A program made the translations under genes and the position numbers. This document shows positions 21,273 through 32,007 of a stretch of DNA of 64,000 nucleotides, in pieces. The notes below the pieces were generated by a model, which worked only from the letters and a program-made list of their open reading frames with translations, searched no databases and was not told where the DNA came from. Every line of letters starts with the position of its first letter. Within the stretch, counting starts at the first letter, position 1. The DNA is from Haemophilus massiliensis (GTDB lineage: Bacteria > Pseudomonadota > Gammaproteobacteria > Enterobacterales > Pasteurellaceae): positions 178,626 to 242,625 of the forward strand of contig LM994634.1 in NCBI GenBank assembly GCA_000752995.2, written 5' to 3'.

Positions 21273-21571
21273 ATACATCCCCATTTTTTGTATTTATTTT
21301 GGTTTTTTATGTTTTATTTTCAGTCTAAAATGACATATTGACAAATATGCCGATTTTCGGTGCGGAATAATATGTTGATTGGAGAAATATTTCAAATAAA
21401 GATGCTTGATTTGTGAAAGCGATCGCATTTTTATTTTAAAGTTGATTAAAGAATGGTTTGTTATTTACCGAATTTTAACATTATGCGGCTAAACGGCCTT
21501 AATAACGTGATATAAGGAAAAGGAATAAATATTGCATAACAGCGCCATGAATTACGCTGTATGCTGCCGTT

Positions 21572-22399
21572 TTATGCCGCTTTACGGTTGCCTAAGGTGC
21601 CGTCGTCAATGGCTTCTTTCGGTGTTCCCAGTATTTCATAGACTTTTTCACCGTCTTTAAAAAAGACGAAACCGCCGTGTTCCATTTTGGTCCAGACTTC
21701 ATTTTTGGTAATCGGCGAGGTTGCGATAATCGTGATCTGATCGCCGTCTTTAGCATAATCTCGAAAATCAATGATACTGTCGTCATCAATCCGTTGCGCT
21801 GTGCCGAAAGGTGCTTTGCGTGTAAGGTAATGCAAATTGGTCGAGCAATGGGCGATCATCCATTCGCCGTTGGATAAAATAAAGTTAAAGGTACCGCGTG
21901 CAGATAGCTCTTCAGTAATTTCACGGATCGCGGCGAAGATTTCTTTTTCGGTCGGTTTTTTGCGGAAGCGGTTTTTCAGCTGTTCCGCCATATAACAAAA
22001 TGCGGTTTCCGAATCGGTGGAACCGATTGGCTGACAGAAACTTTCCGACATATCCGGCAGGCTGGTGAGATTGCCGTTATGTGCGAATACCCAGTTTTCT
22101 CCCCAAATCTCGCGGATAAACGGATGCGTATTTTCAATATTGACTTCACCCTGCGTCGCTTTGCGAATATGAGCGATGACGTTTAAGGATTTAATGTTGT
22201 ACTGCTTAACGCAATCGGCAATCGGTGAGGAATGACCGGGATGATTATCGCGAAAAATTCGCACTCCTTTGCCTTCGAAAAAAGCAATGCCGAAACCGTC
22301 CGAGTGGCAGTCCGTCAACCCCGCGCGACGGCGAAAACCCTCAAAGGAGAAAACGATATCTGTCGGGGTATTACAGTTCATTCCGAGTAGCTGGCACAT
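21572..22399 (-). CDS. Class II glutamine amidotransferase, YafJ family
   Basis: A 275-residue Ntn-type amidotransferase. The catalytic cysteine is Cys2 (MCQLLGMN), exposed after removal of the initiator methionine. Later conserved parts are HIRKATQGEV, ENTHPF and FAHNGNL, the glutamine-binding stretches of the family, and GSTDSETAFCYMAEQL. No synthase domain is attached and the acceptor substrate is not known. The gene stands alone; 287 bases without a gene separate it from sdaC. Confidence 0.88.
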   Translation of the reverse strand: MCQLLGMNCNTPTDIVFSFEGFRRRAGLTDCHSDGFGIAFFEGKGVRIFRDNHPGHSSPIADCVKQYNIKSLNVIAHIRKATQGEVNIENTHPFIREIWGENWVFAHNGNLTSLPDMSESFCQPIGSTDSETAFCYMAEQLKNRFRKKPTEKEIFAAIREITEELSARGTFNFILSNGEWMIAHCSTNLHYLTRKAPFGTAQRIDDDSIIDFRDYAKDGDQITIIATSPITKNEVWTKMEHGGFVFFKDGEKVYEILGTPKEAIDDGTLGNRKAA

Positions 22400-22561
22400 A
22401 ATATTTTTGACCTGTGTAAAATCTATCTGACTGGATGTGATTTAACACGATAATGTGCGGAAATTCAAGTTTACCGTTAGATTAAAATGTTACATAAAAT
22501 AACCGGCGGGAATTATTTATACGGTTGAGATAGTGCTGCTACAGGTAAGCAATAAGAACGA

Positions 22562-22589
22562 AAAAAGCAAGGTGATTTACCTTGCTTTA
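22562..22589 (-). terminator. Terminator of tRNA-Ala
   Basis: On the minus strand AAGCAAGGT and ACCTTGCTT form a 9-bp stem with a five-base loop, followed by six T. It lies just downstream of the tRNA-Ala gene. Confidence 0.8.
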
Positions 22590-22595
22590 GTGATT

Positions 22596-22671
<76 letters not shown>

Positions 22672-22756
22672 GAAATGCTGTTTGTGGCGCTATGATAAAT
22701 TCCGCTACTCAAGCTGTCAATATTAAATCGCAAATATTCGTTCGGCAGCCGAAATA

Positions 22757-24199
22757 TTAAGCGTTTTGTTGTTTGATAAAGTCAATGGCTCGCTGAATCC
22801 GTGCCAGCGCGCGTTCGCGTCCGATTGCCACCAGTGTCGCGTCCATAGATGGCGATTGTCCGGCACCGGTAACGGCTACTCGCAGCGGCATGCCGACTTT
22901 CCCCATACCGACACCCAGTTCGGCGGCGGTTTGTTCAATGGCTTGGTGAGTGCCGTGCAAATCCCAGTGCTCAAGTGCGGTCAGTTTTTCTTGTACTTTT
23001 TCCAACGGTGCGATTGCAGCGGATTTAAAGTGTTTTTTCACCGCACTTTCATCAAAACGGTCAAAATCTTCAAAGAAATAACGGCTTGCCGCAGCCATCT
23101 CTTTTAAGGTTTTGCAGCGTTCCGCCAGCATGCTGACAATCTCTGTCAGGGCCGGACCATTTGTTGTATCGATGCCTTGATTTTGATAATGCCAAGCGAG
23201 GTGCTGCGCCACATAGGCGGGATCCAGCGTGCGCAGATAATGCTGGTTCAACCATTGCAGTTTTTCCGTATTGAAGGCGCTGGCGGATTTGCTGACGGAA
23301 TGTAAATCAAACAATTCGATCATTTCTGCGCGGCTGAAAATTTCCTGATCGCCGTGCCCCCAACCCAGACGCACTAAATAATTGACCAGCGCTTCCGGCA
23401 GATAGCCGTCATCACGGTATTGCATGACGCTGACCGCACCGTGGCGTTTGGACAGTTTTTGACCGTCATCACCGAGGATCATGGACACGTGAGCGTAAGT
23501 CGGAATTGGTGCGCCCAATGCCTGCAAAATGTTAATCTGGCGCGGTGTATTGTTAATGTGATCTTCGCCACGCACCACATGCGTAATGCCCATATCCCAG
23601 TCATCGACGACGACGCAGAAATTATAAGTCGGTGAACCGTCAGTGCGGCGGATAATCAGATCATCCAGTTCGCTGTTGCTGATTTCAATTCGACCGCGCA
23701 CGGCATCTTCAAATACGACGGAACCTTCCGTCGGGTTTTTGAAGCGTACTACATGCGGTTCGTCCGCCGAATGGCTGTGATCATTGAGGCAATGACGGTC
23801 ATAGCGCGGTTTTTCTTTATGTTGTTCTTGCGTATGGCGTAATTGTTCCAGACGTTCTTTCGAGCAATAACAGCGGTAGGCGAGCCCCTGCTCCAGCATT
23901 TGATCAATTACCTGATTATAGCGCTCAAACCGTTTGGTCTGATAATAAGGACCGTGTTCCCAACCCAGATTCAGCCATGCCATGCCTTCTAAAATCGCCT
24001 GTGTGGCTTGCGGGGTTGAGCGTTCCAAATCCGTATCTTCGATACGCAGCACAAATTCGCCCTGATTATGTTTGGCATAGAGCCAAGAATACAGCGCGGT
24101 TCTTGCGCCGCCGACGTGTAAATAGCCGGTTGGACTCGGTGCGAAGCGGGTGCGCACTTTGACGTTCGGATCTAATTCAAATAGGGATTCTGATTTCAT
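22757..24199 (-). CDS. gltX: Glutamyl-tRNA synthetase
   Basis: A class I aminoacyl-tRNA synthetase that charges tRNA-Glu. The HIGH-type motif is present as [11 protein letters not shown] and the KMSKS-type motif as LSKRHG, both as in proteobacterial GltX. ATG at 24199 ([20 protein letters not shown]) gives 480 residues; the 26 upstream in-frame residues do not resemble the family. It is on the same strand as the downstream tRNA-Ala gene. Confidence 0.96.
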   Translation of the reverse strand: MKSESLFELDPNVKVRTRFAPSPTGYLHVGGARTALYSWLYAKHNQGEFVLRIEDTDLERSTPQATQAILEGMAWLNLGWEHGPYYQTKRFERYNQVIDQMLEQGLAYRCYCSKERLEQLRHTQEQHKEKPRYDRHCLNDHSHSADEPHVVRFKNPTEGSVVFEDAVRGRIEISNSELDDLIIRRTDGSPTYNFCVVVDDWDMGITHVVRGEDHINNTPRQINILQALGAPIPTYAHVSMILGDDGQKLSKRHGAVSVMQYRDDGYLPEALVNYLVRLGWGHGDQEIFSRAEMIELFDLHSVSKSASAFNTEKLQWLNQHYLRTLDPAYVAQHLAWHYQNQGIDTTNGPALTEIVSMLAERCKTLKEMAAASRYFFEDFDRFDESAVKKHFKSAAIAPLEKVQEKLTALEHWDLHGTHQAIEQTAAELGVGMGKVGMPLRVAVTGAGQSPSMDATLVAIGRERALARIQRAIDFIKQQNA

Positions 24200-24326
24200 T
24201 ATATTGCCTTTGTTTTGCCTGAAAATAAATGAACAATATTGTACTATGACTTTACCCGTCGCACGATAGAAAATCAAAATTTATGCCTATTTTTACGTCG
24301 ATTGGGCAAAATTATGTAAAAATCTG

Positions 24327-24354
24327 TTGACTGTCATGTCATAACACTTATAAT
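24327..24354 (+). promoter_or_regulatory. Promoter of the tRNA-Val cluster
   Basis: TTGACT (24327-24332) and TATAAT (24349-24354) are separated by 16 bases. They lie 17 bases before the first tRNA-Val gene, a strong sigma-70 arrangement typical for stable RNA. Confidence 0.85.
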
Positions 24355-24371
24355 GCCACTCCACAGCATAA

Positions 24372-24447
24372 GGGCGATTAGCTCAGTTGGGAGAGCACCT
24401 CCCTTACAAGGAGGGGGTCACTGGTTCGAGACCGGTATCGCCCACCA
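24372..24447 (+). tRNA. tRNA-Val(UAC), copy 1
   Basis: A 76-base tRNA gene that starts GGGCGATTAGCTCAG and ends with encoded CCA. The anticodon stem-loop CCTCCCTTACAAGGAGG carries TAC. The T arm reads GGTTCGAGACC. It is identical to the two following copies. Confidence 0.97.
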
Positions 24448-24487
24448 CTTTTTCTGGTGCCTTATGTTGTGATGCTTAAACTGGCGA

Positions 24488-24563
24488 GGGCGATTAGCTC
24501 AGTTGGGAGAGCACCTCCCTTACAAGGAGGGGGTCACTGGTTCGAGACCGGTATCGCCCACCA
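24488..24563 (+). tRNA. tRNA-Val(UAC), copy 2
   Basis: Same 76 bases as copy 1, after a 40-base spacer. No separate promoter is apparent, so it is probably cut from one precursor with its neighbours. Confidence 0.97.
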
Positions 24564-24641
24564 CTCTCAGTTTAAATTCCCATTTGATGTGTCGAACATC
24601 AAAACCGATAGTCGAAAGACATTCGTCTGAAGACCGCTGTC

Positions 24642-24717
24642 GGGCGATTAGCTCAGTTGGGAGAGCACCTCCCTTACAAGGAGGGGGTCACTGGTTCGAG
24701 ACCGGTATCGCCCACCA
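24642..24717 (+). tRNA. tRNA-Val(UAC), copy 3
   Basis: Third identical copy, after a 78-base spacer unlike the first one. It ends the cluster; 89 bases follow before the glycosyltransferase start. Confidence 0.97.
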
Positions 24718-24806
24718 CTCACTTCAATCTTGTTTCAGAATAATCTTGTTATTTATCAATAAACTGGTAAAGTACGCACAGTTGTTTGTTATGTTTGGGT
24801 ATATCA

Positions 24807-25595
24807 ATGAATAAACCTGTCAAATATGAAAATCTGATTCTGCTTAGTAACGGCTTGCTGCGTTTAACCGGCAATATTGTCAAAATGCTTAGCTATCCGT
24901 TTCATCTGCTTTTTCCGAAAACGCGGTTTACCATTCCAGAATTCAGCCCGGCGAAACGAAAATCTGCACAAATCGGCAAGATCAACCGCACTATCTGGCA
25001 AACCAATTACAGCGATAAAGTGACCTTGCCGGTGTATTGCAATTATCTGCTTAACCGTGTGCTGGCGCTGAGTTATGATTATCGTTATGTCAGTACTGAA
25101 GCGCGCGCCGAGTATATCAAAGCCAATGCGGATACGCGTACTTTCGAGGCATACGGCAAGTTGACCGACGGCGCGGCCCAGGCGGATTTCTGGCGGATTT
25201 TTACCCTGTATCATGAAGGCGGTGTATATATGGATATTGACGGGCATCTGGTTTGGTGTCTGTCTTCAATTATTGATCCGGCAGATACCGAAGTGGTAAT
25301 TACCCGCCGCGATAAGTACACTAATTTCTTTTTGGCCGCAGCAAAGGGTAGTTCGTTTCTGAAAGATACGTTGGATATTATTATTGATAATATTGAGCAG
25401 CGTCGCATTGACGGCGGTGTGTTCTGTCTGACCGGGCCGGATACCTTAAATCAGGCGCTGGCGGGCAAGCAGGTCAATGCCAGACGGGATAAATTGACTT
25501 GCTCACAGGGAACGTTTACCAACGAATATTTTCAGTATATGGATAAAAAACGCGGTAAGTGGAACCACGCCAAAAATGAAGATTTGTTGAAATAG
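24807..25595 (+). CDS. DXD-motif glycosyltransferase (GT32-like)
   Basis: A 262-residue protein with the sugar-binding DXD motif in the context [11 protein letters not shown], preceded by the helix with [12 protein letters not shown]. This is the pattern of the Gly_transf_sug/GT32 (OCH1-like) family found in surface polysaccharide and lipooligosaccharide synthesis. Donor and acceptor sugars cannot be told. ATG at 24807 ([10 protein letters not shown]) is preferred to TTG at 24786. It stands alone behind the tRNA cluster. Uptake signals near 25,605 and 25,747 suggest long residence in this lineage. Confidence 0.75.
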   Translation: MNKPVKYENLILLSNGLLRLTGNIVKMLSYPFHLLFPKTRFTIPEFSPAKRKSAQIGKINRTIWQTNYSDKVTLPVYCNYLLNRVLALSYDYRYVSTEARAEYIKANADTRTFEAYGKLTDGAAQADFWRIFTLYHEGGVYMDIDGHLVWCLSSIIDPADTEVVITRRDKYTNFFLAAAKGSSFLKDTLDIIIDNIEQRRIDGGVFCLTGPDTLNQALAGKQVNARRDKLTCSQGTFTNEYFQYMDKKRGKWNHAKNEDLLK

Positions 25596-25764
25596 CGTGC
25601 TAAAGTGCGGTCGAAAACAGGCGGATTTTCAGCCGACAAATTAACGGCGATAAATTTAGTTTACCAAGCGGACTGTGATGTCCGCCTATTTTTTGAAATT
25701 TAACGAATTGTATTGATGTTATAAGAAAAAAACGTCAAAAATTTTTACCGCACTTTTGGTCTCA

Positions 25765-26910
25765 TTATCCGCAAAAATGGGTAATCAGCTTCGTCAACAA
25801 GGTGTTGGTCGGCTGAATAAATTCGGCGGAAAGGTATTCGTCCGGTTGGTGTGCCTGTTCAATTGAACCGGGACCTAATACCAATGTGGGGCAGAGACGC
25901 TGAATAAAAGGTGCCTCGGTACAGTAATTGACCGCCTCACATTTTTCTCCCAGCAGTTTTTCCACCACTTGCACTATCTGCGCCGAATGTTCGCATTCAT
26001 AACCCGGCGTCGGTTCGTGTAAGGCTCGTAGACTGATTAAATCCCCCCAGCGTTCAAACATCGGTGTGAGTTTTTCGCGCAGCATCTCATCAAGATCTTC
26101 TAAGCGCATATGCGGCAGCGGGCGAATATCAAAATGCAGTTCGCAGCAGGCGCAAATCCGATTGACCGCATCGCCGCCGTGAATCGCACCGAAATTCATG
26201 CTTGGATAAGGAATGTTAAAGGCGGCGTGATGATATTTCGCTTTCAGCTCATTGCGCATCTGCATTAAATAACCGGTGGCCTCATGCATTAATTCAATGG
26301 CGTTGATGCCTTTGTCCGGGTCGCTGGAATGCCCGCTTTTGCCGGTAATCCGCAGTGCTTGACCAATATGTCCTTTATGGGCGCGTACCGGTTTGAGGGA
26401 AGTGGGTTCGCCGATAATGGCGCAGTCGGGACGGATTTTGCTATGCTTACTGAAAGTTCTGGCGCCGATCAATGTGGTTTCTTCATCAGCGGTCGCCAGA
26501 ATTCGCAGCGGTTTGCTCAATTGGTTCAGCTCAATATTGCGGATTGCGTCCAGCACAAAGGCGAAAAAGCCTTTCATATCGGCGCTGCCCAGCCCGTAAA
26601 ATCTGCCGTTTTTTTCTGTCAACTTGAACGGATCATAATTCCAGCGCTCTTGATCGAAAGGCACGGTATCCGTATGTCCCGCCAGCAGCAGCCCACCTTC
26701 ACCCGTACCGTAAGTGGCGAGTAAATTGAATTTGTTACGGCTGCCTGCAACCGGTATGATGTCGGTATTAAATCCCAAATTATGCAGCCAGTCGGCAAGC
26801 AGCTCAATCAGTACTTGATTGGATTGATCGGATGTTGCATCGACGCTACTGATCGTAGGTAGGGCGATTAAGCGAGAATACATCTCAAGGAATGGCGGCA
26901 GCTTTTTCAT
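25765..26910 (-). CDS. argE: Acetylornithine deacetylase ArgE
   Basis: An M20-family zinc hydrolase that releases ornithine from N-acetylornithine. Metal-binding landmarks are visible: [21 protein letters not shown], the [10 protein letters not shown] segment with the catalytic glutamates, and [14 protein letters not shown]. At 381 residues it has the usual length. It is divergent from argCBH across a short region with a large dyad, as in the enteric argECBH cluster. Confidence 0.95.
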   Translation of the reverse strand: MKKLPPFLEMYSRLIALPTISSVDATSDQSNQVLIELLADWLHNLGFNTDIIPVAGSRNKFNLLATYGTGEGGLLLAGHTDTVPFDQERWNYDPFKLTEKNGRFYGLGSADMKGFFAFVLDAIRNIELNQLSKPLRILATADEETTLIGARTFSKHSKIRPDCAIIGEPTSLKPVRAHKGHIGQALRITGKSGHSSDPDKGINAIELMHEATGYLMQMRNELKAKYHHAAFNIPYPSMNFGAIHGGDAVNRICACCELHFDIRPLPHMRLEDLDEMLREKLTPMFERWGDLISLRALHEPTPGYECEHSAQIVQVVEKLLGEKCEAVNYCTEAPFIQRLCPTLVLGPGSIEQAHQPDEYLSAEFIQPTNTLLTKLITHFCG

Positions 26911-26939
26911 TTGTGTTATCCTATAGCCAAATAAACATT

Positions 26940-26993
26940 GATCTGTGATTAATTATGCATAATAATAGCATAATTAATCAAATGAGACAGATC
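26940..26993. promoter_or_regulatory. Dyad-symmetric operator between argE and argC
   Basis: A perfect 13-bp inverted repeat, TGATTAATTATGC at 26946-26958 facing GCATAATTAATCA at 26968-26980, flanks nine AT-only bases. Outside it GATCTGT (26940-26946) faces ACAGATC (26987-26993). The size and the AT-rich TNATTAATTATGCA-like halves fit paired ARG boxes bound by the ArgR hexamer. It lies where both divergent promoters must be. The assignment to ArgR is inferred from gene context. Confidence 0.65.
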
Positions 26994-27021
26994 TATCGTT
27001 AATTATAAGGCACTATGTACT

Positions 27022-28029
27022 ATGCAGAAAGCGATTATTATCGGCGCAAGCGGTTATACCGGAGCTGAACTTGCGCGTATTCTTGCCTTTCACCCCGAAT
27101 TTGAGTTGAACGGCTTATATGTTTCCGCCGCCAGTCAGGATGCGAACAAACCCATTTCTTCTCTTTATCCGCGTTTGAAACACATTGCCGATTTACCCCT
27201 GCGCCCGTTGGAAGAGGATTTAGCGCTGCTGGCGCAGGCCAATGATCTGGTTTTTCTGGCGACGGCGCATGAGATCAGTCATAATCTGGCGCCGATCTTT
27301 TTACAGAATAACTGCAAAGTGTTTGATTTATCCGGCGCGTTTCGGGTAAATAATGCCGATTTTTATCCGCACTATTATGGTTTTACACATCAGTACCCGG
27401 AATTGTTGGAAAATGCGGTTTACGGTTTGGCGGAATGGAATGCGGATGCCGTCAGAAACGCGGATTTAGTGGCGCTGCCCGGCTGTTATCCGACCGTTTC
27501 GCAGCTGTGCCTAAAACCGTTGATTGAACGCAACCTGTTGGATTTAACCTATCTGCCGGTAATTAATGCGGTCAGCGGCGTCAGCGGTGCGGGACGAAAA
27601 GCGTCTTTAACATCCAGTTTCTGTGAAGTCAGCTTAAATCCTTACGGTGTGTTTAATCACCGTCATCAGCCGGAAATCGCTACGCACTTGGGAACAGAAG
27701 TGATTTTTACGCCGCATCTGGGGAATTTTAAACGCGGCATTCTGGCGACGATTACGGCGAAATTACAACCCAATGTATATAATGAACATATTCGCGCCGC
27801 TTACCGTGACGCTTACCAGTTCAAGCCGTTGGTGCGTGTTTACGAGGAAGGTTTGCCGAGCATTAAAGCGGTGGAATTTACTCCTTACTGTGATATCGGT
27901 TTTGTCGGCAAAGGCGGTTATATCGTTATTGCCGGAGCGGAAGATAACCTGCTCAAAGGCGCGGCGGCACAGGCGGTGCAATGTGCCAATATTCGTTATG
28001 GTTTTGAAGAAACATTAGGCTTGATATAG
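27022..28029 (+). CDS. argC: N-acetyl-gamma-glutamyl-phosphate reductase ArgC
   Basis: The third step of arginine synthesis, an NADPH-dependent reductase. The N terminus has the Rossmann motif [19 protein letters not shown]. The catalytic cysteine lies in ALPGCYPT, and GVSGAGRKA and [12 protein letters not shown] are family stretches. It has 335 residues. argB starts nine bases after its stop, and the promoter region is shared with argE. Confidence 0.96.
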   Translation: MQKAIIIGASGYTGAELARILAFHPEFELNGLYVSAASQDANKPISSLYPRLKHIADLPLRPLEEDLALLAQANDLVFLATAHEISHNLAPIFLQNNCKVFDLSGAFRVNNADFYPHYYGFTHQYPELLENAVYGLAEWNADAVRNADLVALPGCYPTVSQLCLKPLIERNLLDLTYLPVINAVSGVSGAGRKASLTSSFCEVSLNPYGVFNHRHQPEIATHLGTEVIFTPHLGNFKRGILATITAKLQPNVYNEHIRAAYRDAYQFKPLVRVYEEGLPSIKAVEFTPYCDIGFVGKGGYIVIAGAEDNLLKGAAAQAVQCANIRYGFEETLGLI

Positions 28030-28038
28030 GGAAATGGA

Positions 28039-28812
28039 ATGAGACCTTTAGTCATTAAATTGGGCGGTGTGCTGCTGGATACGCCGGCGGCAATGGAAAA
28101 TCTGTTTACCGCGCTGGCGGATTATCAGCGTAATTTTGACCGCCCTTTATTGATTGTACACGGTGGCGGTTGTGTGGTGGACGAATTAATGGGGCGTTTA
28201 CATTTGCCGGTGAAAAAGAAAAACGGGCTGCGTGTTACACCGCATGATCAAATCGATGTGATTGTCGGCGCACTGGCGGGCATTGCCAATAAAACGCTAA
28301 TTGCGCAGGCGACTAAATTTAAACTAAACCCGGTCGGGCTGTGTTTGGCGGACGGTAATCTGACCCGTGCCGCACAGTTTGATCCCGAACTGGGGCATGT
28401 GGCGACGGTCGTGGCGCGCAATCCGGCACTGTTGAATACACTTTTGGGTGAAGCATTTCTGCCGATTATCAGCTCGATTGCGGTGGATGATAACGGGCTG
28501 TTGATGAATGTTAATGCCGATCAGGCGGCGACGGCGATTGCGGCGCTGATTGACGCGGATTTAGTGATGTTGTCCGATGTGGATGGCGTGTTGGACGGCG
28601 ATAAGCGCCTGATCGCCCAGCTGAACGGTGCGCAAATTGATCGCTTGATTGAAGACGGTATTATTACCGACGGAATGAGTGTAAAAGTTAATGCGGCGCT
28701 GGATGCGGCGAAGATTCTCAACCGCGGTGTCGATATTGCAAACTGGAAATATGCGGAAAAACTGACCGCACTTTTTGGCGGCGAGATCATCGGCACCCGC
28801 ATTAACCCGTAA
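28039..28812 (+). CDS. argB: Acetylglutamate kinase ArgB
   Basis: The second step of arginine synthesis, phosphorylation of N-acetylglutamate. The amino acid kinase fold shows [10 protein letters not shown] at the start, [30 protein letters not shown] and [11 protein letters not shown]. At 257 residues it resembles the short, arginine-insensitive enteric type. It lies in the argCBH operon and holds an uptake signal near its end (28,767). Confidence 0.96.
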   Translation: MRPLVIKLGGVLLDTPAAMENLFTALADYQRNFDRPLLIVHGGGCVVDELMGRLHLPVKKKNGLRVTPHDQIDVIVGALAGIANKTLIAQATKFKLNPVGLCLADGNLTRAAQFDPELGHVATVVARNPALLNTLLGEAFLPIISSIAVDDNGLLMNVNADQAATAIAALIDADLVMLSDVDGVLDGDKRLIAQLNGAQIDRLIEDGIITDGMSVKVNAALDAAKILNRGVDIANWKYAEKLTALFGGEIIGTRINP

Positions 28813-28865
28813 GGCGACGGACAGACGCGGGTATTAGATTAAAAAGCAAGGATAAGGGAAACAAT

Positions 28866-30239
28866 ATGGCACTTTGGGGTGGACGTTTTACACAGGCGGC
28901 AGACAAGCGGTTTAAGGATTTCAACGATTCGCTGCGTTTTGATTATCGTTTGGCGGAACAGGATATTGAAGGTTCGATCGGCTGGTCGAAAGCGCTGGTG
29001 GGTGTCGGCGTATTAAGCGAGCGGGAACAACAGCAGCTAGAAAACGCGTTGCGACAGTTATTGCTGGAAGTGCGGTCGAATCCGCAGGCAATTTTGCAGG
29101 ATGATGCGGAAGATATTCACAGCTGGGTGGAAAGCAAACTGATTGATAAAGTCGGTAATCTGGGCAAAAAGCTACATACCGGTCGCAGCCGCAATGATCA
29201 GGTGGCGCTGGATATCAAAATGTGGTGCAAACAGCGAGTTACCGAGTTACAGCATTCGGTACGCGCTTTGCAGCGTAAACTGGTGGAAACCGCAGAACGT
29301 AATCAACAGGCGGTAATGCCGGGTTATACCCATTTACAGCGCGCCCAACCGATTACCTTTGCGCACTGGTGCATGGCTTATGTGGAAATGCTGGAACGTG
29401 ATTATTCCCGGTTAACCGATGCTTATCAGCGCATGAACACTTGCCCGTTGGGCAGCGGCGCGTTGGCGGGAACCGCCTATGCAGTGGATCGCGAGCAGTT
29501 GGCGCACGGCTTAGGCTTTGCGGCGGCAACGCGCAACAGCTTAGACAGCGTGTCTGATCGCGATCATATTATCGAATTATTATCTGCCGCGGCGTTAAGC
29601 ATGGTGCACCTTTCTCGTTTTGCCGAAGATATGATTATTTTTAACAGCGGTGAAGCGGATTTCGTCGAATTGTCCGATCGCGTGACTTCCGGCTCTTCTC
29701 TGATGCCGCAAAAGAAAAATCCGGACGCCTGCGAATTAATCCGCGGTAAAACCGGTCGGGTTGCCGGCGCGCTGAGTGCCATGCTGATGACGCTAAAAGG
29801 GCTGCCGCTGGCTTATAACAAGGATATGCAGGAAGACAAAGAAGGTATTTTTGACGCATTGGACAGCTGGCAGGATTGTCTGGATATGGCAGCGTTCGTG
29901 TTGGAAGATATTAAAGTGAATACGGAACGCAGCAAAGAAGCGGCGCTGAAAGGTTATTCCAATGCCACCGAACTGGCGGATTATCTGGTGGCGAAAGGTG
30001 TGCCGTTCCGAGATTCTCATCATATTGTGGGCGAAACCGTGGTGTATGCGATTAAGGCGCACAAAGGGTTGGAAGATCTCAGCCTGGAGGAGTTTCGTCG
30101 TTTTAGTGCGGTGGTTGATGAGGACGTATATGCGATCCTATCCTTACAATCCTGTCTGGATAAACGTTGTGCGAAAGGCGGTGTTTCGCCGCTGCGCGTT
30201 GCAGAAGCGATTACAGAAACGAAAGCTCGACTGAAATAA
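28866..30239 (+). CDS. argH: Argininosuccinate lyase ArgH
   Basis: The last step of arginine synthesis, cleaving argininosuccinate to arginine and fumarate. The fumarase/aspartase signature is [12 protein letters not shown] near residues 276-287. [13 protein letters not shown] and [11 protein letters not shown] are active-site stretches. It has 457 residues. A very long uptake-signal hairpin closes the operon. Confidence 0.97.
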   Translation: MALWGGRFTQAADKRFKDFNDSLRFDYRLAEQDIEGSIGWSKALVGVGVLSEREQQQLENALRQLLLEVRSNPQAILQDDAEDIHSWVESKLIDKVGNLGKKLHTGRSRNDQVALDIKMWCKQRVTELQHSVRALQRKLVETAERNQQAVMPGYTHLQRAQPITFAHWCMAYVEMLERDYSRLTDAYQRMNTCPLGSGALAGTAYAVDREQLAHGLGFAAATRNSLDSVSDRDHIIELLSAAALSMVHLSRFAEDMIIFNSGEADFVELSDRVTSGSSLMPQKKNPDACELIRGKTGRVAGALSAMLMTLKGLPLAYNKDMQEDKEGIFDALDSWQDCLDMAAFVLEDIKVNTERSKEAALKGYSNATELADYLVAKGVPFRDSHHIVGETVVYAIKAHKGLEDLSLEEFRRFSAVVDEDVYAILSLQSCLDKRCAKGGVSPLRVAEAITETKARLK

Positions 30240-30248
30240 GGGTGAGAT

Positions 30249-30294
30249 AAAAAGTGCGGTGAAAAAAACGATTGAATTTTTCACCGCACTTTTT
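30249..30294. terminator. argH terminator made of paired uptake signals
   Basis: AAAAAGTGCGGTGAAAAA and TTTTTCACCGCACTTTTT form an 18-bp perfect stem with a ten-base loop, ending in a T run in both directions. It lies between convergent argH and the TetR gene and should work for both. Confidence 0.9.
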
Positions 30295-30308
30295 CTATGT
30301 ATTTTTAT

Positions 30309-30863
30309 TTACAAAATAGCTTTTTCAAACAACATTTTCATATTGGCCAAAATCTGTATCGGTTCTAACGGTTGTTCGCTGTTTACCGAAAACGTCATGG
30401 CAGCCAGTGCAAAAGAAGCATACATATGCCCCTGAAATTCGATATTGATTGATTCGTCAGCGTGTTGCGGATGTAAATTTTCAATATATTTTTGTTTTAT
30501 CAGCTGATACATGTCCTGCCGTAAATGAATTTTAGGCGTTTCGATTTTCCATAATGAGCGCACTTTTTCCCGGTTTTGCAGTAATAGCGGCGAGACTTCG
30601 CGACTGAATTTTAATGAACTGTATGCAAAGCGTTTTTCCAGCGCCGGCAGAAAGACCGTTTGTTTGAATTCGTCAATAAGGTGCTTGGCGAGTGCATTTT
30701 TATTGGCGTAATGTTTATAAAATGTAGTTCGGTTGATCTGCGCCTGATCCAAAATATGCTGCACGGTAATGTCATCAAAGTCCATGGTTTTCAGCAGTTC
30801 CAAAAACGCATCGCAAATATTTTTTGAGGTTTTTATAACCCGAATATCTTTTCTGTTTAACAT
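30309..30863 (-). CDS. TetR-family regulator of the efflux operon
   Basis: A 184-residue TetR/AcrR-type repressor. The N-terminal helix-turn-helix reads DDITVQHILDQAQINRTTFY followed by KHYANKNALAKHLID, typical of the family. The C-terminal ligand-binding part is not recognisable to a substrate. It is divergent from the HlyD/ABC/TolC operon, and a 17-bp palindrome in the shared region is a likely operator, so it probably represses this pump. Confidence 0.85.
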   Translation of the reverse strand: MLNRKDIRVIKTSKNICDAFLELLKTMDFDDITVQHILDQAQINRTTFYKHYANKNALAKHLIDEFKQTVFLPALEKRFAYSSLKFSREVSPLLLQNREKVRSLWKIETPKIHLRQDMYQLIKQKYIENLHPQHADESINIEFQGHMYASFALAAMTFSVNSEQPLEPIQILANMKMLFEKAIL

Positions 30864-30975
30864 GCTACCGCTTTTTTATTATTTCTAGTGAAGATAAGCA
30901 ACAAAATAATCTAATTTGTCCGTTTAAGCAACATTTTATCGTTCTTTGATGATTGCAGGTTGTCGGTACATTATC

Positions 30976-30992
30976 TAAACTGAATCAGTTTA
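30976..30992. promoter_or_regulatory. Likely TetR operator before the efflux operon
   Basis: TAAACTGAATCAGTTTA is a perfect 8-1-8 palindrome. It begins 17 bases after a possible -35 element TTGCAG (30953-30958) and so overlaps the predicted -10 region, the expected position for repression. It ends 24 bases before the HlyD gene. Confidence 0.6.
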
Positions 30993-31015
30993 ATTGAGGT
31001 ATCTTGGAGTAATCT

Positions 31016-31996
31016 ATGAAAAAATTGTTGGTGATTATATTGGTCGTGGTGGTATTGGCAGGAATTGCCTATTGGAAAATCTTCCGTGCGGACTCCGGCA
31101 CGCCGGAGGGCGTTGCGGTGGTTAACGGGCGTCTGGAGTTGGATCGCATTGATGTGGCGAGCTTATATGCAGGGCGTGTAGAAGACATTTATGTGCAGGA
31201 AGGCGACTTGGTGGAAAAGGATCAACCACTGGCTCGACTTTCCTCAACTCAGGTTACGGCGCAGCTGAATGCGGCAAAGGCGCAGAAAGCACGGGCATTA
31301 GAAGCGGTTGTGCGCAGTCAGGCGGAAATTGATTCTTATCAGCAGCAGGCCAATGTAGCGAAACTGGATCTGGATAACGCAAGAAAATTAAAACGAGATA
31401 ATCTGGTTTCCACGACTGAAGTCGCACGTCGCGAATCCTCTTATCAGGCGGCGGTTGCCAGGGTAAACGCCGCAAAAGCGGCAGAGGCGGAAGCGCAGGC
31501 TGCTGTAGAACAAGCTGAAGCGGATATTGAACGTATTGCCGATATGGATACCGATATGGTGATCAAATCTCCGATTGGTGGGCGAGTGGAGTATAAAATC
31601 GCCGATGTCGGCAATGTGCTCGGCGTGGGTGGAAAAGTGGTCAGTGTTTTAGATCTGAATGATGTGTATATCAATGTGTTTTTGCCTTCTTATCAATCTA
31701 ACCAAGTCAGTATCAATGATGAAGCGCGTATCGTTGTGGACGGCGTCGATGCGGTGTTTCCAGCGACAATTACCTATGTGGCATCTGAAGCACAGTTCAC
31801 GCCGAAATCCGTAGAAACCACGGAGGAGCGAGCGAAATTAATGTTTAAGGTGAAACTACAAGTGCCGCAGGATATTGCGCGACAGCAACAGGCGTTGTTA
31901 AAAGGCGGTATGACGGCATTGGGTTATGTGAAATATGATCGACAGGCGCAATGGCCGGAGAATTTGCAGGTAAAATTACCACAGGCACAGCAATAG
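31016..31996 (+). CDS. HlyD-family membrane fusion protein
   Basis: The periplasmic adaptor of a tripartite efflux pump, 326 residues. One N-terminal anchor helix (residues 3-21) is followed by a lipoyl half-motif (RVEDIYVQEGDLVEKDQPL), a long alanine-rich coiled-coil hairpin (about residues 80-180), and a second half-motif (IKSPIGGRVEYKIADVGN). Layout and neighbours resemble the enteric yhiI-rbbA-yhhJ set. It starts the operon under the TetR operator, and the ABC gene follows after 11 bases. Confidence 0.88.
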   Translation: MKKLLVIILVVVVLAGIAYWKIFRADSGTPEGVAVVNGRLELDRIDVASLYAGRVEDIYVQEGDLVEKDQPLARLSSTQVTAQLNAAKAQKARALEAVVRSQAEIDSYQQQANVAKLDLDNARKLKRDNLVSTTEVARRESSYQAAVARVNAAKAAEAEAQAAVEQAEADIERIADMDTDMVIKSPIGGRVEYKIADVGNVLGVGGKVVSVLDLNDVYINVFLPSYQSNQVSINDEARIVVDGVDAVFPATITYVASEAQFTPKSVETTEERAKLMFKVKLQVPQDIARQQQALLKGGMTALGYVKYDRQAQWPENLQVKLPQAQQ

Positions 31997-32007
31997 GATA
32001 AGGCGTT

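Noticed and set aside
24372..24717. The tRNA-Val repeats as an attachment site or repeat array
   Set aside because: They are complete tRNA genes with a promoter; no integrase or element lies next to them.
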